A DNA stretch of 64,000 bases from Neglectibacter timonensis (GTDB taxonomy: Bacteria; Bacillota; Clostridia; Oscillospirales; Acutalibacteraceae). The notes under the pieces are model-generated. The model worked only from the letters and a program-made list of their open reading frames with translations. It did no database searches and was not told the origin of the DNA. A program made the translations under genes and the position numbers. Shown piece after piece: positions 1 to 8,776 of the stretch. Every line of letters begins with the position of its first letter. Position 1 is the first letter of the stretch. The stretch spans positions 1 through 64,000 of the forward strand of contig NZ_LT160638.1 of NCBI RefSeq assembly GCF_900048895.1. Reading direction: 5' to 3'.

Positions 1-136
1 AATAGGCCGAGGGCTTGACCATAGCTTTCTTTTAGGTCAGGCTTCTTTGAGACATTTTCTTCTGATTTTGTCTCCCCACTTCGATCTCTTTCTCGCTTCT
101 TCCTTTATTCAGTTTTTAGGGTATTCTCCCTTTTTT

Positions 137-168
137 AATCCCATCCATTCGGATGGGATTTTTTATTT
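137..168 (+). terminator. Rho-independent terminator of an upstream gene
   Basis: Exact 10-bp stem (137-146 with 151-160), loop ATTC, then a T-rich tract. It would end a transcript that enters from the left of the window. The gene it serves is not in the window. Confidence 0.8.
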
Positions 169-225
169 CCGCTCTATTACTTTATCTAGTAGGAATGAGA
201 AGCGCTGCAGTTTGAACTGGTTCGG

Positions 226-254
226 TTGTGCCGATTCCTAAATACTGGTATAAT
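226..254 (+). promoter_or_regulatory. SigA-type promoter, extended -10
   Basis: The -35 TTGTGC (226-231), a 17-bp spacer and -10 TATAAT (249-254) preceded by TGG form an extended -10 promoter. Transcription would begin near 261. This rules out the ATG at 253 as the start of the next gene and supports the GTG at 286. Confidence 0.7.
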
Positions 255-285
255 GTCTGAAATGCCTTTTGAGGAGGACTGTGAT

Positions 286-540
286 GTGGAGCAGAAAATG
301 GAGAGCCGTCATGAGACGGAGGAAGAGGTATTTCGTCATCAGGTTTCCAAAGACGGAAGGGTATTCCTCTATTGGAAAGGCAATTTGGTGAAGACCTTAT
401 CTGAAAAAGAAGGCTGCCGTTTTCTTGAGCGCTTGGATCAGGCTCAAGACGGGCAGCAGCGTCAGCTTGTTATGGCGAAGATCACAGGAAATTTTAAGAG
501 GGGCAATGAACGGGAGGGAAAGAACCGTGGTAGAGGATAA
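286..540 (+). CDS. Small hypothetical protein, 84 aa
   Basis: I do not recognise a named family. The start is taken as GTG at 286, with GAGGAGG at 271-277 placed 8 bases upstream and just after a good promoter. The protein is charged and soluble, with no signal peptide or membrane segment. Its middle reads like a small beta-sheet module (DGRVFLYWKGNLVKTL) followed by a helix. It overlaps the start of the downstream methyltransferase gene, so the two are probably translationally coupled. Function unknown. Confidence 0.6.
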   Translation: MEQKMESRHETEEEVFRHQVSKDGRVFLYWKGNLVKTLSEKEGCRFLERLDQAQDGQQRQLVMAKITGNFKRGNEREGKNRGRG

Positions 541-1354
541 TCGTGAAGTCTATGACTTCTATGAAAACGGAGCCGAAATAGGGCGTTTGGAGCGTGGCCT
601 TGGGATAGTAGAAGCCGCCCGCACGAAAGAGCTGCTGGGACGCTTTCTGACGCCTGGTATGAGCGTCTGTGATGTAGGCGGCGGGGTCGGCTATTATGCC
701 TCCTGGTTGGCTGGCCTTGGCCATCAGGTGACCCTCATAGAATTAGCCCCATCCGCAGTGGAATATGCCCGTCTGCATCAGCCTCATCCCTTCCGTGCCT
801 TATCAGGCGACGCCAGAAATCTTTCCTGCGTGGAAGGGGAAAGTGTAGACGCTGTTCTGCTCTTGGGACCTCTGTATCATCTGTTGGAAAAGGAGGATAG
901 ACTTCTTGCCTTGCGGGAAGCCTTCCGTGTGCTGAAGCCTGGCGGGTTGTTAGCTGCGGCCGGCATTTCAAAATTCAGTTCCGCTACTTGGGCCCTTTCC
1001 ACATATGGGGTGAGTAACAGGTATATAGATGATGAGGATTACTTTAACATGCTTCGGGAGGAATTGACTTCAGGAGAGCATCATAGGCCTGATAAGTTTG
1101 CTCCCAGGTTTCTTACCAGGGCCTATTTTCATACGCCCGAACAGCTGCTTCAGGAGATCGGAGAGGCCGGTTTCTGTAGGGCCGAACCATACGCAGTGGA
1201 AGGCTGTATCTGGTTTACGCCGGACTTGGAAGAAAAATGGAGCGATCCAGGACAGAGGAGACGGCTGCTGGAGCTGATCCGGCTGACGGAACGTCAGGAA
1301 TCCTTGCTGGGGATGAGTCCGCATTTCCTGGTATTTGCGGAAAAAGTTGCATGA
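506..1354 (+). CDS. Class I SAM-dependent methyltransferase
   Basis: A 282-aa protein with a Rossmann methyltransferase core. Motif I is VCDVGGGVG (glycine loop at about residues 54-62), the acidic end of strand beta-2 is LIEL near 80, and post-motif LRVLKPGG-type sequence (FRVLKPGGLL) follows. This fold transfers a methyl group from S-adenosylmethionine; the substrate cannot be read from sequence. The ATG at 506 has AGAGGGG close upstream. A GTG at 527 with GGGAGGG about 9 bases upstream is an equally good start and would shorten the protein by 7 residues. The gene overlaps the preceding small gene and shares its promoter. Confidence 0.85.
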   Translation: MNGRERTVVEDNREVYDFYENGAEIGRLERGLGIVEAARTKELLGRFLTPGMSVCDVGGGVGYYASWLAGLGHQVTLIELAPSAVEYARLHQPHPFRALSGDARNLSCVEGESVDAVLLLGPLYHLLEKEDRLLALREAFRVLKPGGLLAAAGISKFSSATWALSTYGVSNRYIDDEDYFNMLREELTSGEHHRPDKFAPRFLTRAYFHTPEQLLQEIGEAGFCRAEPYAVEGCIWFTPDLEEKWSDPGQRRRLLELIRLTERQESLLGMSPHFLVFAEKVA

Positions 1355-1439
1355 TCTATCAGAGGACTCTTGAAACGCTTCCTGCATCATGGTAAGATGA
1401 AAGAAACTGAAGATTACGACAGAGAAAGGGTGCCCTCTT

Positions 1440-1709
1440 ATGAAAAAGATTTGCTGTGTCACAGATCGTTTTCTCCACCAGGCTGACTGTAAACAACTGA
1501 CTTTGATGAAGATGCTTTTGTGCTGTATCGGTTTTTTCCTGGGCCTTTCTGCACCGAAAAAAGGCCGTGGCTTTTTGCGTTTTCTCTGCATAGGGATAGG
1601 CGCCATGTCAGCGATAGCCCTATATCCTGACTTTCGGGCGGTCAAGGAACAGGTAGAGATTACTGGCTGTGAGAAGCCGGTGAAAGAGGCATGTCAGGAG
1701 ACTGAGTAG
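1440..1709 (+). CDS. Small membrane protein, 89 aa
   Basis: The N-terminal half resembles, from memory, short clostridial membrane proteins often auto-named 'permease of phosphate ABC transporter': a charged start, then a hydrophobic stretch (about residues 23-38), a basic PKK loop and a second hydrophobic stretch (about 46-60). Nothing ties it to phosphate transport and that name is doubtful. AAAGGG lies about 9 bases before the ATG. The C-terminal tail is polar. It is followed by a good terminator. Whether the whole frame is translated is uncertain. Confidence 0.5.
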   Translation: MKKICCVTDRFLHQADCKQLTLMKMLLCCIGFFLGLSAPKKGRGFLRFLCIGIGAMSAIALYPDFRAVKEQVEITGCEKPVKEACQETE

Positions 1710-1751
1710 TTCTCATGCTGATCCTAAAAAGCTGTTAGAGACAAGAAACAG

Positions 1752-1799
1752 AGAGCGTCCTGAAGGCGGTAGACATCCGTTACTTCAGGGCGCTCTTTT
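1752..1799 (+). terminator. Rho-independent terminator
   Basis: A 13-bp stem with one G-U pair (1753-1765 with 1783-1795), followed by TTTT. It ends the plus-strand unit that contains the methyltransferase and the small membrane protein. Confidence 0.75.
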
Positions 1800-1888
1800 C
1801 TATTGTGTAAAAGTTCTGCCAGTCCGTCTTCCGTCTATTAGGAGGGCGGATGAGAGGAAAGCGAGGACGCCATCTTTCGGCAGCAAAA

Positions 1889-1926
1889 CGCCGCCGGAAG
1901 CTTCGGTACGAAAACTTCCGGCGGCG
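1889..1926 (-). terminator. Terminator of the O-acylation locus
   Basis: Exact 12-bp GC-rich stem (1889-1900 with 1915-1926), followed on the minus strand by a short TTTT. It lies just beyond the stop of the DHHW gene. Confidence 0.65.
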
Positions 1927-1949
1927 TTTAGAGAATCATGGCGGAAAGA

Positions 1950-3194
1950 TCAAAACTTCCCGGAAATACTGTCTACCAAATCGGCATTTCGGGTCATGGA
2001 GATGTTATTGAGCATAATCACATCCGTAGCACCTTTCTCCTTGGCAAGTGCCGCGATGTTGCCCTTATAGTAACGGTAGTCCACCACATAGATGTGCTGA
2101 TAGTGATTGACCAGGAAGGGAACAAAGGCGTTGCCAAAGGATTCCTTAACCACCACACAGGCGGAGCCATCGTTCAGGTCCTTATTCGTGATCTCCTCAT
2201 AAGGCTGATCGCCTGCAATGAAAATCAGATAAAGATTCTCCTTATCGTAATCTGTCCCGTCCTGAATCACCGGCCAGTCTGTTATGGTATCGTCATCTCC
2301 CGTGGTGTAATCCAGCGTTGCATTGGCTTTTGGGAGATAGGCTTCAACAGTATCCGGATTTGCGCTCAGGGCGTTGTCGTCTGCATAGAAGGAGCCTAAA
2401 AAGCCTGGATATTCCTTCTTTTCAAACTGTGTCAGAGGCACAGCCTCGATCCCCTTGCTCTTACAGAACTCTGCATAGGCATAATAGGCGCCCAGCTGTG
2501 TCCAGTGATGGTCCGTGCGGAAATAGATGTATTCGTTATTATGCAGCTTTAAGGCGTCAAAAATTGGCACGGTTTTTACATCGGGATTCTGCGCATTGAT
2601 GGAACCGTAAATGTAGTTGATTGCTTTTTTCTGGTCAGAAGTGTTGACATCCGCCAGGAAATCCTCAGGCAACAGAATATCCATACTGGTGGGGATTACC
2701 ATATCATAAAGGGTGGCTGAGCCCTTTAGCTCTGCACCGGCTTTGGCAACCATTGTGGTATATTGGTTGGCAGTTTCTTCCACAAAGCTGTAATACTCAT
2801 AGCCGCTGTCTCCCACACGGAGCATGGAGTCCAACTTTTCCACCTCTAGGCCTGAAACATCCTTTTCTTTAGGCGGCGTGGGCTCCGGTGTAGAGGCGGC
2901 AGAAACCTGGGAGGCCGGGTTGGACAGTTCAGACCCGGTACTGCCAGAAATCTGGGAAGCCGAAGAGGAAGCGCTGTTGCCGGAAGGCTCCTTCTTTCCT
3001 TTATTTCCACTTGTGAAGACTATAACGAGTACCACAATAAGCACCACAAGCAGCAGGCCCAACGCGATGAGAAAAATAGGGGGAGGTCCATTTTTTCTCC
3101 TGTTATTTCTGCTGTTCCTGCCTCCCCGCTGCGGGGGGCGCCGTCTCACCGGCGCTGCAGAGGATGCTCTGCGCGGAACGTAATCTCTTTCCAT
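1950..3194 (-). CDS. DHHW family protein, C-terminal (motif) half, membrane-anchored
   Basis: A 414-aa protein. A basic Arg/Pro-rich cytoplasmic start precedes one membrane helix (about residues 42-63) and a Ser/Pro-rich linker. The extracytoplasmic domain carries YFRTDHHWTQLGAYYAY, the hallmark of the DHHW family, which accompanies MBOAT acyltransferases and is thought to act like AlgJ/AlgX in O-acetylating surface polysaccharides. I chose the second ATG (3194) because GAGG sits 8 bases upstream; an ATG at 3200 is too close to it. The usual N-terminal region of the family is missing here and is encoded by the separate upstream gene (3265-3651). It is the last gene of the locus. Confidence 0.8.
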   Translation of the reverse strand: MERDYVPRRASSAAPVRRRPPQRGGRNSRNNRRKNGPPPIFLIALGLLLVVLIVVLVIVFTSGNKGKKEPSGNSASSSASQISGSTGSELSNPASQVSAASTPEPTPPKEKDVSGLEVEKLDSMLRVGDSGYEYYSFVEETANQYTTMVAKAGAELKGSATLYDMVIPTSMDILLPEDFLADVNTSDQKKAINYIYGSINAQNPDVKTVPIFDALKLHNNEYIYFRTDHHWTQLGAYYAYAEFCKSKGIEAVPLTQFEKKEYPGFLGSFYADDNALSANPDTVEAYLPKANATLDYTTGDDDTITDWPVIQDGTDYDKENLYLIFIAGDQPYEEITNKDLNDGSACVVVKESFGNAFVPFLVNHYQHIYVVDYRYYKGNIAALAKEKGATDVIMLNNISMTRNADLVDSISGKF

Positions 3195-3264
3195 AGTCAT
3201 AACCTCGTTTCTTTTCCATTCTCTATCAAATGCAGCCTCTCATGAGGACTTCTACCAACACAAG

Positions 3265-3651
3265 TCATTCCCCGCTGAAGAAGGTGTCGGGGATATCGTC
3301 TGCCGGGCCGACAGTGCCATGTATTTCTGTGGTTTTGATACCATAGGCTTTCCGTATGGTGTTATTGAGAGCTAAAAACTGTTCCCGAAAGGGAAAGGTA
3401 TCTGCAAACCAATCGTCAATGCCGCGGAAGTATTTACCGTTGAGCAAGGTGTTATCTCCATAAAATTCTCCGCTGGTAACGGGATTCATAGACAATTTAG
3501 GAAACTTTGTCAGCTCACGCTTTTCCACAGGGGAAAAGGTGGGGCGAAGAGGAAGAATCAGCGAAACGATCATGGCAAGAATCATCACACTGAAAAAAAG
3601 AGTAGCCTTCACTTTGGAACCCCGTTCAAATTGCTTTGCGTGCTTCATCAA
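3265..3651 (-). CDS. DHHW-type N-terminal half protein, 128 aa
   Basis: An N-terminal membrane helix (about residues 18-35) is followed by motifs typical of the first quarter of DHHW proteins: EKRELTKFPKLS, then GIDDWFADTFPFREQFLALN. The frame ends cleanly after a short Gly/Pro tail, with no catalytic DHHW segment. AAAGGAGG precedes the start. About 70 bp separate it from the gene for the other half. Both halves have their own anchor and ribosome site, so this looks like a stable split rather than recent damage, but a split by mutation cannot be excluded. Likely a partner of the MBOAT protein just upstream. Confidence 0.75.
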   Translation of the reverse strand: MMKHAKQFERGSKVKATLFFSVMILAMIVSLILPLRPTFSPVEKRELTKFPKLSMNPVTSGEFYGDNTLLNGKYFRGIDDWFADTFPFREQFLALNNTIRKAYGIKTTEIHGTVGPADDIPDTFFSGE

Positions 3652-3803
3652 ATTCCTCCTTTCAGTCTTTTTGAAAAAAGGCTGGCGAAAAACTTTCCTT
3701 CGCGCCGGCAGCTCTCTTGATATCGCGGGTTTTATGCCCGACCATTGGCGGCGATTAAAAGCAGGGGTGGTGAAAAATTTTCCTCGCGTTGTTGGCGCGG
3801 TTT

Positions 3804-5252
3804 TTAGAATTGCAGGTAAAGAAAGGGATTATAAGCGTCTCCCACCAGGAAGCTGATGGAGAGCAATAGGGCTGCGACGGGGAGAATCCATTCCAAGACG
3901 GTACCCACTGTGATGGAAACTGCTCCGGTAGAAGAACATACGCGGTGATAGAGGCCCCGGGCCAGAGGGGTACAGGCCACAACAGCAACAATCAGGAAAA
4001 ACAGGTAGTTAAGCAGGATATTTTTACTTTCGAAATTGAGAAAGGGGTTGCCGTTTAGTCCAAAAAGTCCTTTCACCACAGTCCAGGCCTGCGTAAAGTC
4101 CCGGAAATAGAAGAGAATCCAACCGAAGAAAACCACTACTAAGGTATACAGATGAGCAAAGAAGGCGGGGAGCCTCTGTAAACCGGGGATAATAAATTTT
4201 TCCAAAGCAAGAAAGAAGAAGTAGAATAGTCCCCAGCAGATAAAATTCCAGTCTGCGCCGTGCCACATACCGGTGAGTAGCCAAACCAGAAACAGATTCA
4301 ATGCGGTTCGGGCTTTTCCCTTCCGGTTTCCACCCAGGGGGATATAGACATAGTCCCGGAAAAAGCTGGAAAGGGACATATGCCATCTGCGCCAGAAATC
4401 CGTAACAGAGCGCGCCAGATAGGGGTAGTTGAAGTTTTCCTTGTACCGGAAGCCCACCATCAGGCCCATTCCGATGGCCATATCTGAATAGGCGGAGAAA
4501 TCCAGATAAATCTGCAGCATATAGGCAAAACAACCGATCCAGAGGCTGAGCGCCGGAGCGGTGCTCAAAACCTGCATGTTTTTCACCTGGTTTTCCACCA
4601 GACCGTCCATAATCGTGAGAGTTGCAAGCTTTCCGCAGACGTTTGCCAGCAGTACCTTTTTAGCGAGGCCGGAGGCAAAGCGGTTAATTCCATTGCGCAT
4701 GTCCTCCTGAGAGACATGACGGGAAAGAATTTGTTCAGAAACGTCCTTGTACCGGACAATGGGTCCGGCAATGCACTGATGAAACAAGGAGACATAGAGG
4801 AAAAGTTTTCTGAACTGCTTTTGTGCGGGAACTTCCTGCCGGTATACATCCACCATATAGGAGAGCAGCTGGAAGGTATAGAAGGAAATGCCGATTGGCA
4901 GAGCGATCTGAGGAATCACCTCAGGAAATCCTGTCAGCTTCTGCAGATTGGCTGTGAAAAACACACCATACTTGAAGAAAGAAAGCAGGCCCAGATCCAC
5001 AACGCAGCCCAGAATCAAAAAAGCCTTACTTTTTCGAGTGCCCCGATAACGGTAGATAAACTGAGAAATCAACCAGTCCGCAAAAGCCATGGTTAAAAGC
5101 AGAAGGATGAAGAAGGGTTCGCCCCAGGCGTAGAAGACGACGGAAAAAAGGATGAGCACCGTGTTTTTGGCTTCAATTCCCTTTGCAAAGGTATAGATAA
5201 TCATCTGAAGTGGAAAAAACACGCAGAGAAATACTAAAGATGAAAAAACCAC
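3804..5252 (-). CDS. MBOAT family O-acyltransferase (AlgI/DltB-like)
   Basis: A 482-aa polytopic membrane protein. It begins VFSSLVFLCVFFPLQ, the typical AlgI-like start, and contains DFWRRWHMSLSSFFRDYVYI, PLGGNRKGK and LTGMWHGADWNF, which hold the two conserved histidines of the MBOAT active site. Such proteins move acyl (usually acetyl) groups across the membrane to polysaccharide or teichoic acid. The start is GTG at 5252, with GAGGAGG 8 bases upstream; longer reading to 5303 lacks a ribosome site. The next two genes encode the halves of a DHHW partner. The polymer modified is unknown. Confidence 0.92.
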   Translation of the reverse strand: MVFSSLVFLCVFFPLQMIIYTFAKGIEAKNTVLILFSVVFYAWGEPFFILLLLTMAFADWLISQFIYRYRGTRKSKAFLILGCVVDLGLLSFFKYGVFFTANLQKLTGFPEVIPQIALPIGISFYTFQLLSYMVDVYRQEVPAQKQFRKLFLYVSLFHQCIAGPIVRYKDVSEQILSRHVSQEDMRNGINRFASGLAKKVLLANVCGKLATLTIMDGLVENQVKNMQVLSTAPALSLWIGCFAYMLQIYLDFSAYSDMAIGMGLMVGFRYKENFNYPYLARSVTDFWRRWHMSLSSFFRDYVYIPLGGNRKGKARTALNLFLVWLLTGMWHGADWNFICWGLFYFFFLALEKFIIPGLQRLPAFFAHLYTLVVVFFGWILFYFRDFTQAWTVVKGLFGLNGNPFLNFESKNILLNYLFFLIVAVVACTPLARGLYHRVCSSTGAVSITVGTVLEWILPVAALLLSISFLVGDAYNPFLYLQF

Positions 5253-5373
5253 GGGGTTATCCTCCTCAAAGAATGTCCTGGCAAAAAGGGAACGGTTTCC
5301 CAAAAGACAGGAAGCCGCACCGTGAAGAAAAGGCCCGCAAACTCTTCAGAGTCCAGAGCCCTTTTAAAGCTGG

Positions 5374-5982
5374 TTATTGCTGTTGGCCGCCGTTGTTCCC
5401 AGGCGGTGTGGGAGAAACCGGCGGGACAGGAGGCTGTTGGCCGGCCCAAGGCTGTTGCTGCGGCATACCGTAGGGAGGCGGAGGGTAACTGCCCTGCTGA
5501 GGAGGTATACCGCCAGGCCCTCCCTGGGGATTCTGTTGACCATAGGGAGGAGGATAGGATCCGGGAATGGGCGGTACAGGCCGGGGTTTTGTTTTCCCAT
5601 AGGCCTTATAAGCGATTTCTGCAAAGAGAGGCACATTGGCCTCTTCTTCCTTCATCACACGGAGAATGGCCAGAATGCTGAACACAATAGCGGCTGCGTA
5701 CACGAGGACGGACAGCAAAGAAGTGATGACGTTCAGCGCGCCGGAAAAGAAGAAATAACCCGGTATCAGGGAGTTAATCCAGGAAAAAAGCTTGCCAAGG
5801 AATACCACTACAGCAGACATTAAAAATGCCTGCAGAGTCTGGCGACCCAACCATTCATCCCGTTCTGCCAGTGTGACAAATCCGAAAAGCAGCGCACCCA
5901 AAAGTGGCATTTTCAGAATGACCAGGATAAACGCAAGGATGGCATAAAAAGAAAATACAATTCCAAATCTGCCCTTTTTCAT
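5374..5982 (-). CDS. Membrane protein with Pro/Gln-rich tail
   Basis: A 202-aa protein with about three or four membrane segments in residues 8-108 (including FGIVFSFYAILAFILVILK and ALNVITSLLSVLVYAAAIVF). A low-complexity tail of about 70 residues follows, rich in Pro, Gly, Gln and Tyr (repeats like PPPYG). GGGAGG precedes the ATG by 6 bases. It is not a family I can name. The tail resembles disordered tails of cell-envelope proteins. It lies about 120 bp upstream of the MBOAT gene on the same strand and may share its transcript. Confidence 0.65.
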   Translation of the reverse strand: MKKGRFGIVFSFYAILAFILVILKMPLLGALLFGFVTLAERDEWLGRQTLQAFLMSAVVVFLGKLFSWINSLIPGYFFFSGALNVITSLLSVLVYAAAIVFSILAILRVMKEEEANVPLFAEIAYKAYGKTKPRPVPPIPGSYPPPYGQQNPQGGPGGIPPQQGSYPPPPYGMPQQQPWAGQQPPVPPVSPTPPGNNGGQQQ

Positions 5983-6210
5983 ATCGATCCTCCCATTACA
6001 GACAAAATTAGTTTACAGAATTCGCTAATGTAATTAGTTTAAGGCATCAGAGCATTCAAGTCAAGGAAAATCCTCCAAAAAAAAGGAAAAAAGAGAGGAG
6101 GAAAAGCCAGTTGTTTCGTGAAAAATTGGTAAAAGGAAATCGTCAGGCGAAGCGGTTTAAAAGTATACGTTTTCTGTGTGATAAAAGACGGGTATTCGGT
6201 GTGCGAAAAT
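5983..6210. promoter_or_regulatory. Intergenic region with minus-strand promoter and direct repeat
   Basis: A minus-strand promoter with -35 TTGACT (6059-6064), a 17-bp spacer and -10 TAAACT (6036-6041) points at the proline-tailed membrane protein. The 10-mer AATTAGTTTA occurs twice (6006-6015 and 6032-6041), the second copy covering the -10, which could mark an operator. No gene was seen in the rest. Confidence 0.5.
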
Positions 6211-6242
6211 AAATAAAAAACAGCAGTCCATATGGACTGCTG
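6211..6242 (-). terminator. Terminator of 5S rRNA copy 1
   Basis: Exact palindromic stem (6221-6242), followed on the minus strand by a run of six T in an AT-rich tract (6211-6220). It lies 7 bp beyond the 5S gene. Confidence 0.85.
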
Positions 6243-6249
6243 TTTTAAA

Positions 6250-6366
<117 letters not shown>

Positions 6367-6396
6367 CTATTTACTGGCTCACGAGTCAGCTTTAAT

Positions 6397-6425
6397 ATAA
6401 TACCACACTGCTTTTTAAATTGCAA
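6397..6425 (-). promoter_or_regulatory. Promoter of 5S copy 1
   Basis: On the minus strand: -35 TTGCAA (6420-6425), a 17-bp spacer, TGG and -10 TATTAT (6397-6402). The start would fall about 25 bp before the mature 5S end. The leader and promoter are nearly identical to those of copy 2. Confidence 0.8.
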
Positions 6426-6529
6426 CCCCTTTTTGAAAAAAATTTCTCAACCTATGAAATCAGACAACAATTCACGGAATAGTAAGGTGGGCAAGGGGTA
6501 ATGCTGCAGGTAAGCGGCAGTCTTTCAAC

Positions 6530-6558
6530 AAAAAAACAGCAGTCCATATGGACCGCTG
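6530..6558 (-). terminator. Terminator of 5S copy 2
   Basis: Near-exact hairpin (6537-6558, one G-U or mismatch) with a minus-strand T-run (6530-6536). Almost the same sequence as the copy 1 terminator. Confidence 0.8.
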
Positions 6559-6565
6559 TTTTAAA

Positions 6566-6682
<117 letters not shown>

Positions 6683-6712
6683 CTATTTACTGGCTCACGA
6701 GTCAGCTTTGAT

Positions 6713-6741
6713 ATAATACCACATTGCTTTTCAAATTGCAA
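6713..6741 (-). promoter_or_regulatory. Promoter of 5S copy 2
   Basis: Minus strand: -35 TTGCAA (6736-6741), 17-bp spacer, TGG, -10 TATTAT (6713-6718). The region matches the copy 1 promoter almost base for base, which points to duplication of the whole unit. Confidence 0.8.
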
Positions 6742-6782
6742 CCCCTTTTTGAAAAAAAATTGGGAAGAAGGCGCTTGAAAAA

Positions 6783-6812
6783 TAAAAAAACAGCCGTCCT
6801 ATTGGACGACTG
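6783..6812 (-). terminator. Terminator of 5S copy 3
   Basis: Imperfect hairpin (6791-6812; arms CAGCCGTCC and GGACGACTG) with a minus-strand T-run (6783-6790). It is diverged from the other two terminators. Confidence 0.75.
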
Positions 6813-6817
6813 CTTAA

Positions 6818-6934
<117 letters not shown>

Positions 6935-6965
6935 CTGCGTTGCCGCCTCTCTCGACGACTTTTAC

Positions 6966-6994
6966 ATTTTACCACTGAGAATTCCAAAATGCAA
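6966..6994 (-). promoter_or_regulatory. Promoter of 5S copy 3
   Basis: Minus strand: -35 TTGCAT (6989-6994), 17-bp spacer, TGG, -10 TAAAAT (6966-6971). It has the same architecture as the other two 5S promoters with a different spacer sequence. Confidence 0.75.
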
Positions 6995-7148
6995 GCATTT
7001 TTTTAAAATTAAGTAAAAAACAGATAAAAACACAAAATATTGGATAGGAATGAGTTTTAGGTCAGAATCTAGTGGGGAAGATTTGTCATTTTATGACCGG
7101 AAAACGCCTGTCAAAAAGCTGGCGCTTCCCGAATCGGTGGTAAGCACA

Positions 7149-7859
7149 CTACCAGCTGTCCAGTCCTGCACGCTGTAAAGCGCCCAACACCTTTGCTTTC
7201 AAGTCCGGGAATTTCAATTCCAGTGCTTGGATCAACTCAGCCGTATCCCTACGGGCGGTGACGCCGTCAGCCGGGCAGTTGCTCTTTACTATGGGGAGCT
7301 CCATCCTCAGGGAAGCGTTGCGGATTTCTCTCTCTTCACAAAACAGAAGGGGACGAATCAGCGTGATGTTTTTTCTGGAAAGATAGCTTTTAGGGGAGAA
7401 ACAACCAAGCTTCCCGCCGTAGAACAGATTCATCAGGAAGGTTTGAACGGCATCGTCGTAATGATGACCCAGAGCCAGTTTGTTCAATCCCTCTTCCACA
7501 CAGAGATTGTGCAGGATTCCCCTGCGCATGCGGGAACAGAGGCTGCAGGGATTTTGTTCTTTCCGTTCTTCGAAAATAAGAGAACCCAAATTTGTCTTTC
7601 TAATAATATAAGGTACAGACAGGGAATCGCAGAGAGAGGAAACTGCGGAAAAATCGGTCGCTTTACCTCCAAAACAGGGATCCGCCGTGATGGCTGTTAT
7701 CGTGAAGCGCTTGGGGTAATAGCGGGAAAGTTCCGCCAGGGCACAGAGAAGAAAGAGGGAATCCTTCCCTCCTGAAACGCCCACAGCGATGCGGTCCCCC
7801 TCCTCGATCATCTGGTATTTTTCAACGGCAGCTCTCACATGGCCGATCAGCTTTTTCAT
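7149..7859 (-). CDS. TtcA-like PP-loop ATPase (tRNA thiolation type)
   Basis: A 236-aa enzyme with the PP-loop SGGKDSLFL near residues 32-40, the ATP-pyrophosphate signature that adenylates tRNA bases, and a PCSLCSRMRRG segment whose CxxC is typical of TtcA-like proteins that hold an iron-sulfur cluster. GHHYDDAVQTFLMNL is the second conserved block. TtcA makes 2-thiocytidine in tRNA; this clostridial branch may act on another base. The start at 7859 (MKKLIGHVR) has AGGTG 7 bases upstream; a longer reading to 7910 lacks support. It follows the glycosylase gene by about 70 bp. Confidence 0.85.
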   Translation of the reverse strand: MKKLIGHVRAAVEKYQMIEEGDRIAVGVSGGKDSLFLLCALAELSRYYPKRFTITAITADPCFGGKATDFSAVSSLCDSLSVPYIIRKTNLGSLIFEERKEQNPCSLCSRMRRGILHNLCVEEGLNKLALGHHYDDAVQTFLMNLFYGGKLGCFSPKSYLSRKNITLIRPLLFCEEREIRNASLRMELPIVKSNCPADGVTARRDTAELIQALELKFPDLKAKVLGALQRAGLDSW

Positions 7860-7930
7860 AAAGACACCTGCTTTCTTTCTCGGGTCTGTTCTGTAGAACC
7901 GGTGTAACAAGAAGGGATAAGCACGCTGGC

Positions 7931-8776
7931 TCAGCCTGCTTCAGAACAGGCCTGAAAGAGCTCCGGGTGCATACGGCTGTAGTGAAACAGATACTGCTGG
8001 GCCAGGCCTGCATCTTCACCGAAATCCTCGGCGGAATAATCAGGAAGCAATATTGCCATAGCCCGCTTCATCCAGACGTCCATGGGAAAGCAATCCGTTT
8101 TGTGATATCCGTAGAGGAGCGTGCATTCCGCAACCTTGGGGCCGACTCCCAGAATTTTTTGCAGCTCGATCCGTCCGAAGCCGGCGGATTCCCGGGAGAT
8201 CTCTTCCAGAGAGATCTCCCCGCCCGCCACCTTTTTGGCAGCGTCCAGAAGGTACTTTGCCCGGAAACCTGCTCTCAAGGGGGCTAGGTCTTCCAGGCAA
8301 CGGGAGGCCAAAGCCTCCGGCGTCGGAAAGGAAAAGAAGGAGGAACCCGGAATCGGGCTGCCGAACGCCTGGCAGAACCGTTCAATAATTCCCTTGATCC
8401 GGGGAATATTGTTGTTTTGGGAGATAAGGAAGGAACACAGTGCCTCCCAGGAATCCTGCCGCAGGATCCGGATACCTGGGGCGTAGGAGGAAGCTTCTGC
8501 AAGGATGGGACTTATCGCTGAAAGCCGCCGCCTTTTTTCCTCATAATCGGCATCCAGGTCGAAATAACCGCGCCAGACGGCTTCAAATTCCTCCTCTGAA
8601 CAAAAAAGGAGGATAGAATCCTTAGTCTGGCGCAGTTTCAAAGCCCGGCCGAAAGCAGCTCCTTCCCACATACAAGCATCTTCTTCATGAGAAAGCTCCC
8701 GCCAACGGAATGCCTGGCCGCAGTCCAGGGTCTGGCGCAGGTCGAAGCAACGAGGGAGCACCACCCGCTCTCTCAT
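7931..8776 (-). CDS. 8-oxoguanine DNA glycosylase/AP lyase (OGG type)
   Basis: A 281-aa HhH-GPD enzyme of base excision repair. The start resembles OGG1 (FDLRQTLDCGQAFRW). The helix-hairpin-helix LGVGPKVAECTLLYG holds the catalytic Lys (as Lys249 in human OGG1), and PMDVWMKRAM holds the catalytic Asp. LISQNNNIPRIKGIIERFC is the conserved DNA-binding helix. Such enzymes excise oxidised guanine and nick the strand. The ATG overlaps the stop of the DUF6062 gene by 4 bp (ATGA), so the two are co-translated. Confidence 0.9.
   Translation of the reverse strand: MRERVVLPRCFDLRQTLDCGQAFRWRELSHEEDACMWEGAAFGRALKLRQTKDSILLFCSEEEFEAVWRGYFDLDADYEEKRRRLSAISPILAEASSYAPGIRILRQDSWEALCSFLISQNNNIPRIKGIIERFCQAFGSPIPGSSFFSFPTPEALASRCLEDLAPLRAGFRAKYLLDAAKKVAGGEISLEEISRESAGFGRIELQKILGVGPKVAECTLLYGYHKTDCFPMDVWMKRAMAILLPDYSAEDFGEDAGLAQQYLFHYSRMHPELFQACSEAG

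Noticed and set aside
47-241. 64-codon frame at the left edge
   Set aside because: It crosses a Rho-independent terminator and has no ribosome site.
1070-1645. 191-codon minus-strand frame across the methyltransferase end and the small membrane gene
   Set aside because: No ribosome site, and it opposes two better-supported genes.
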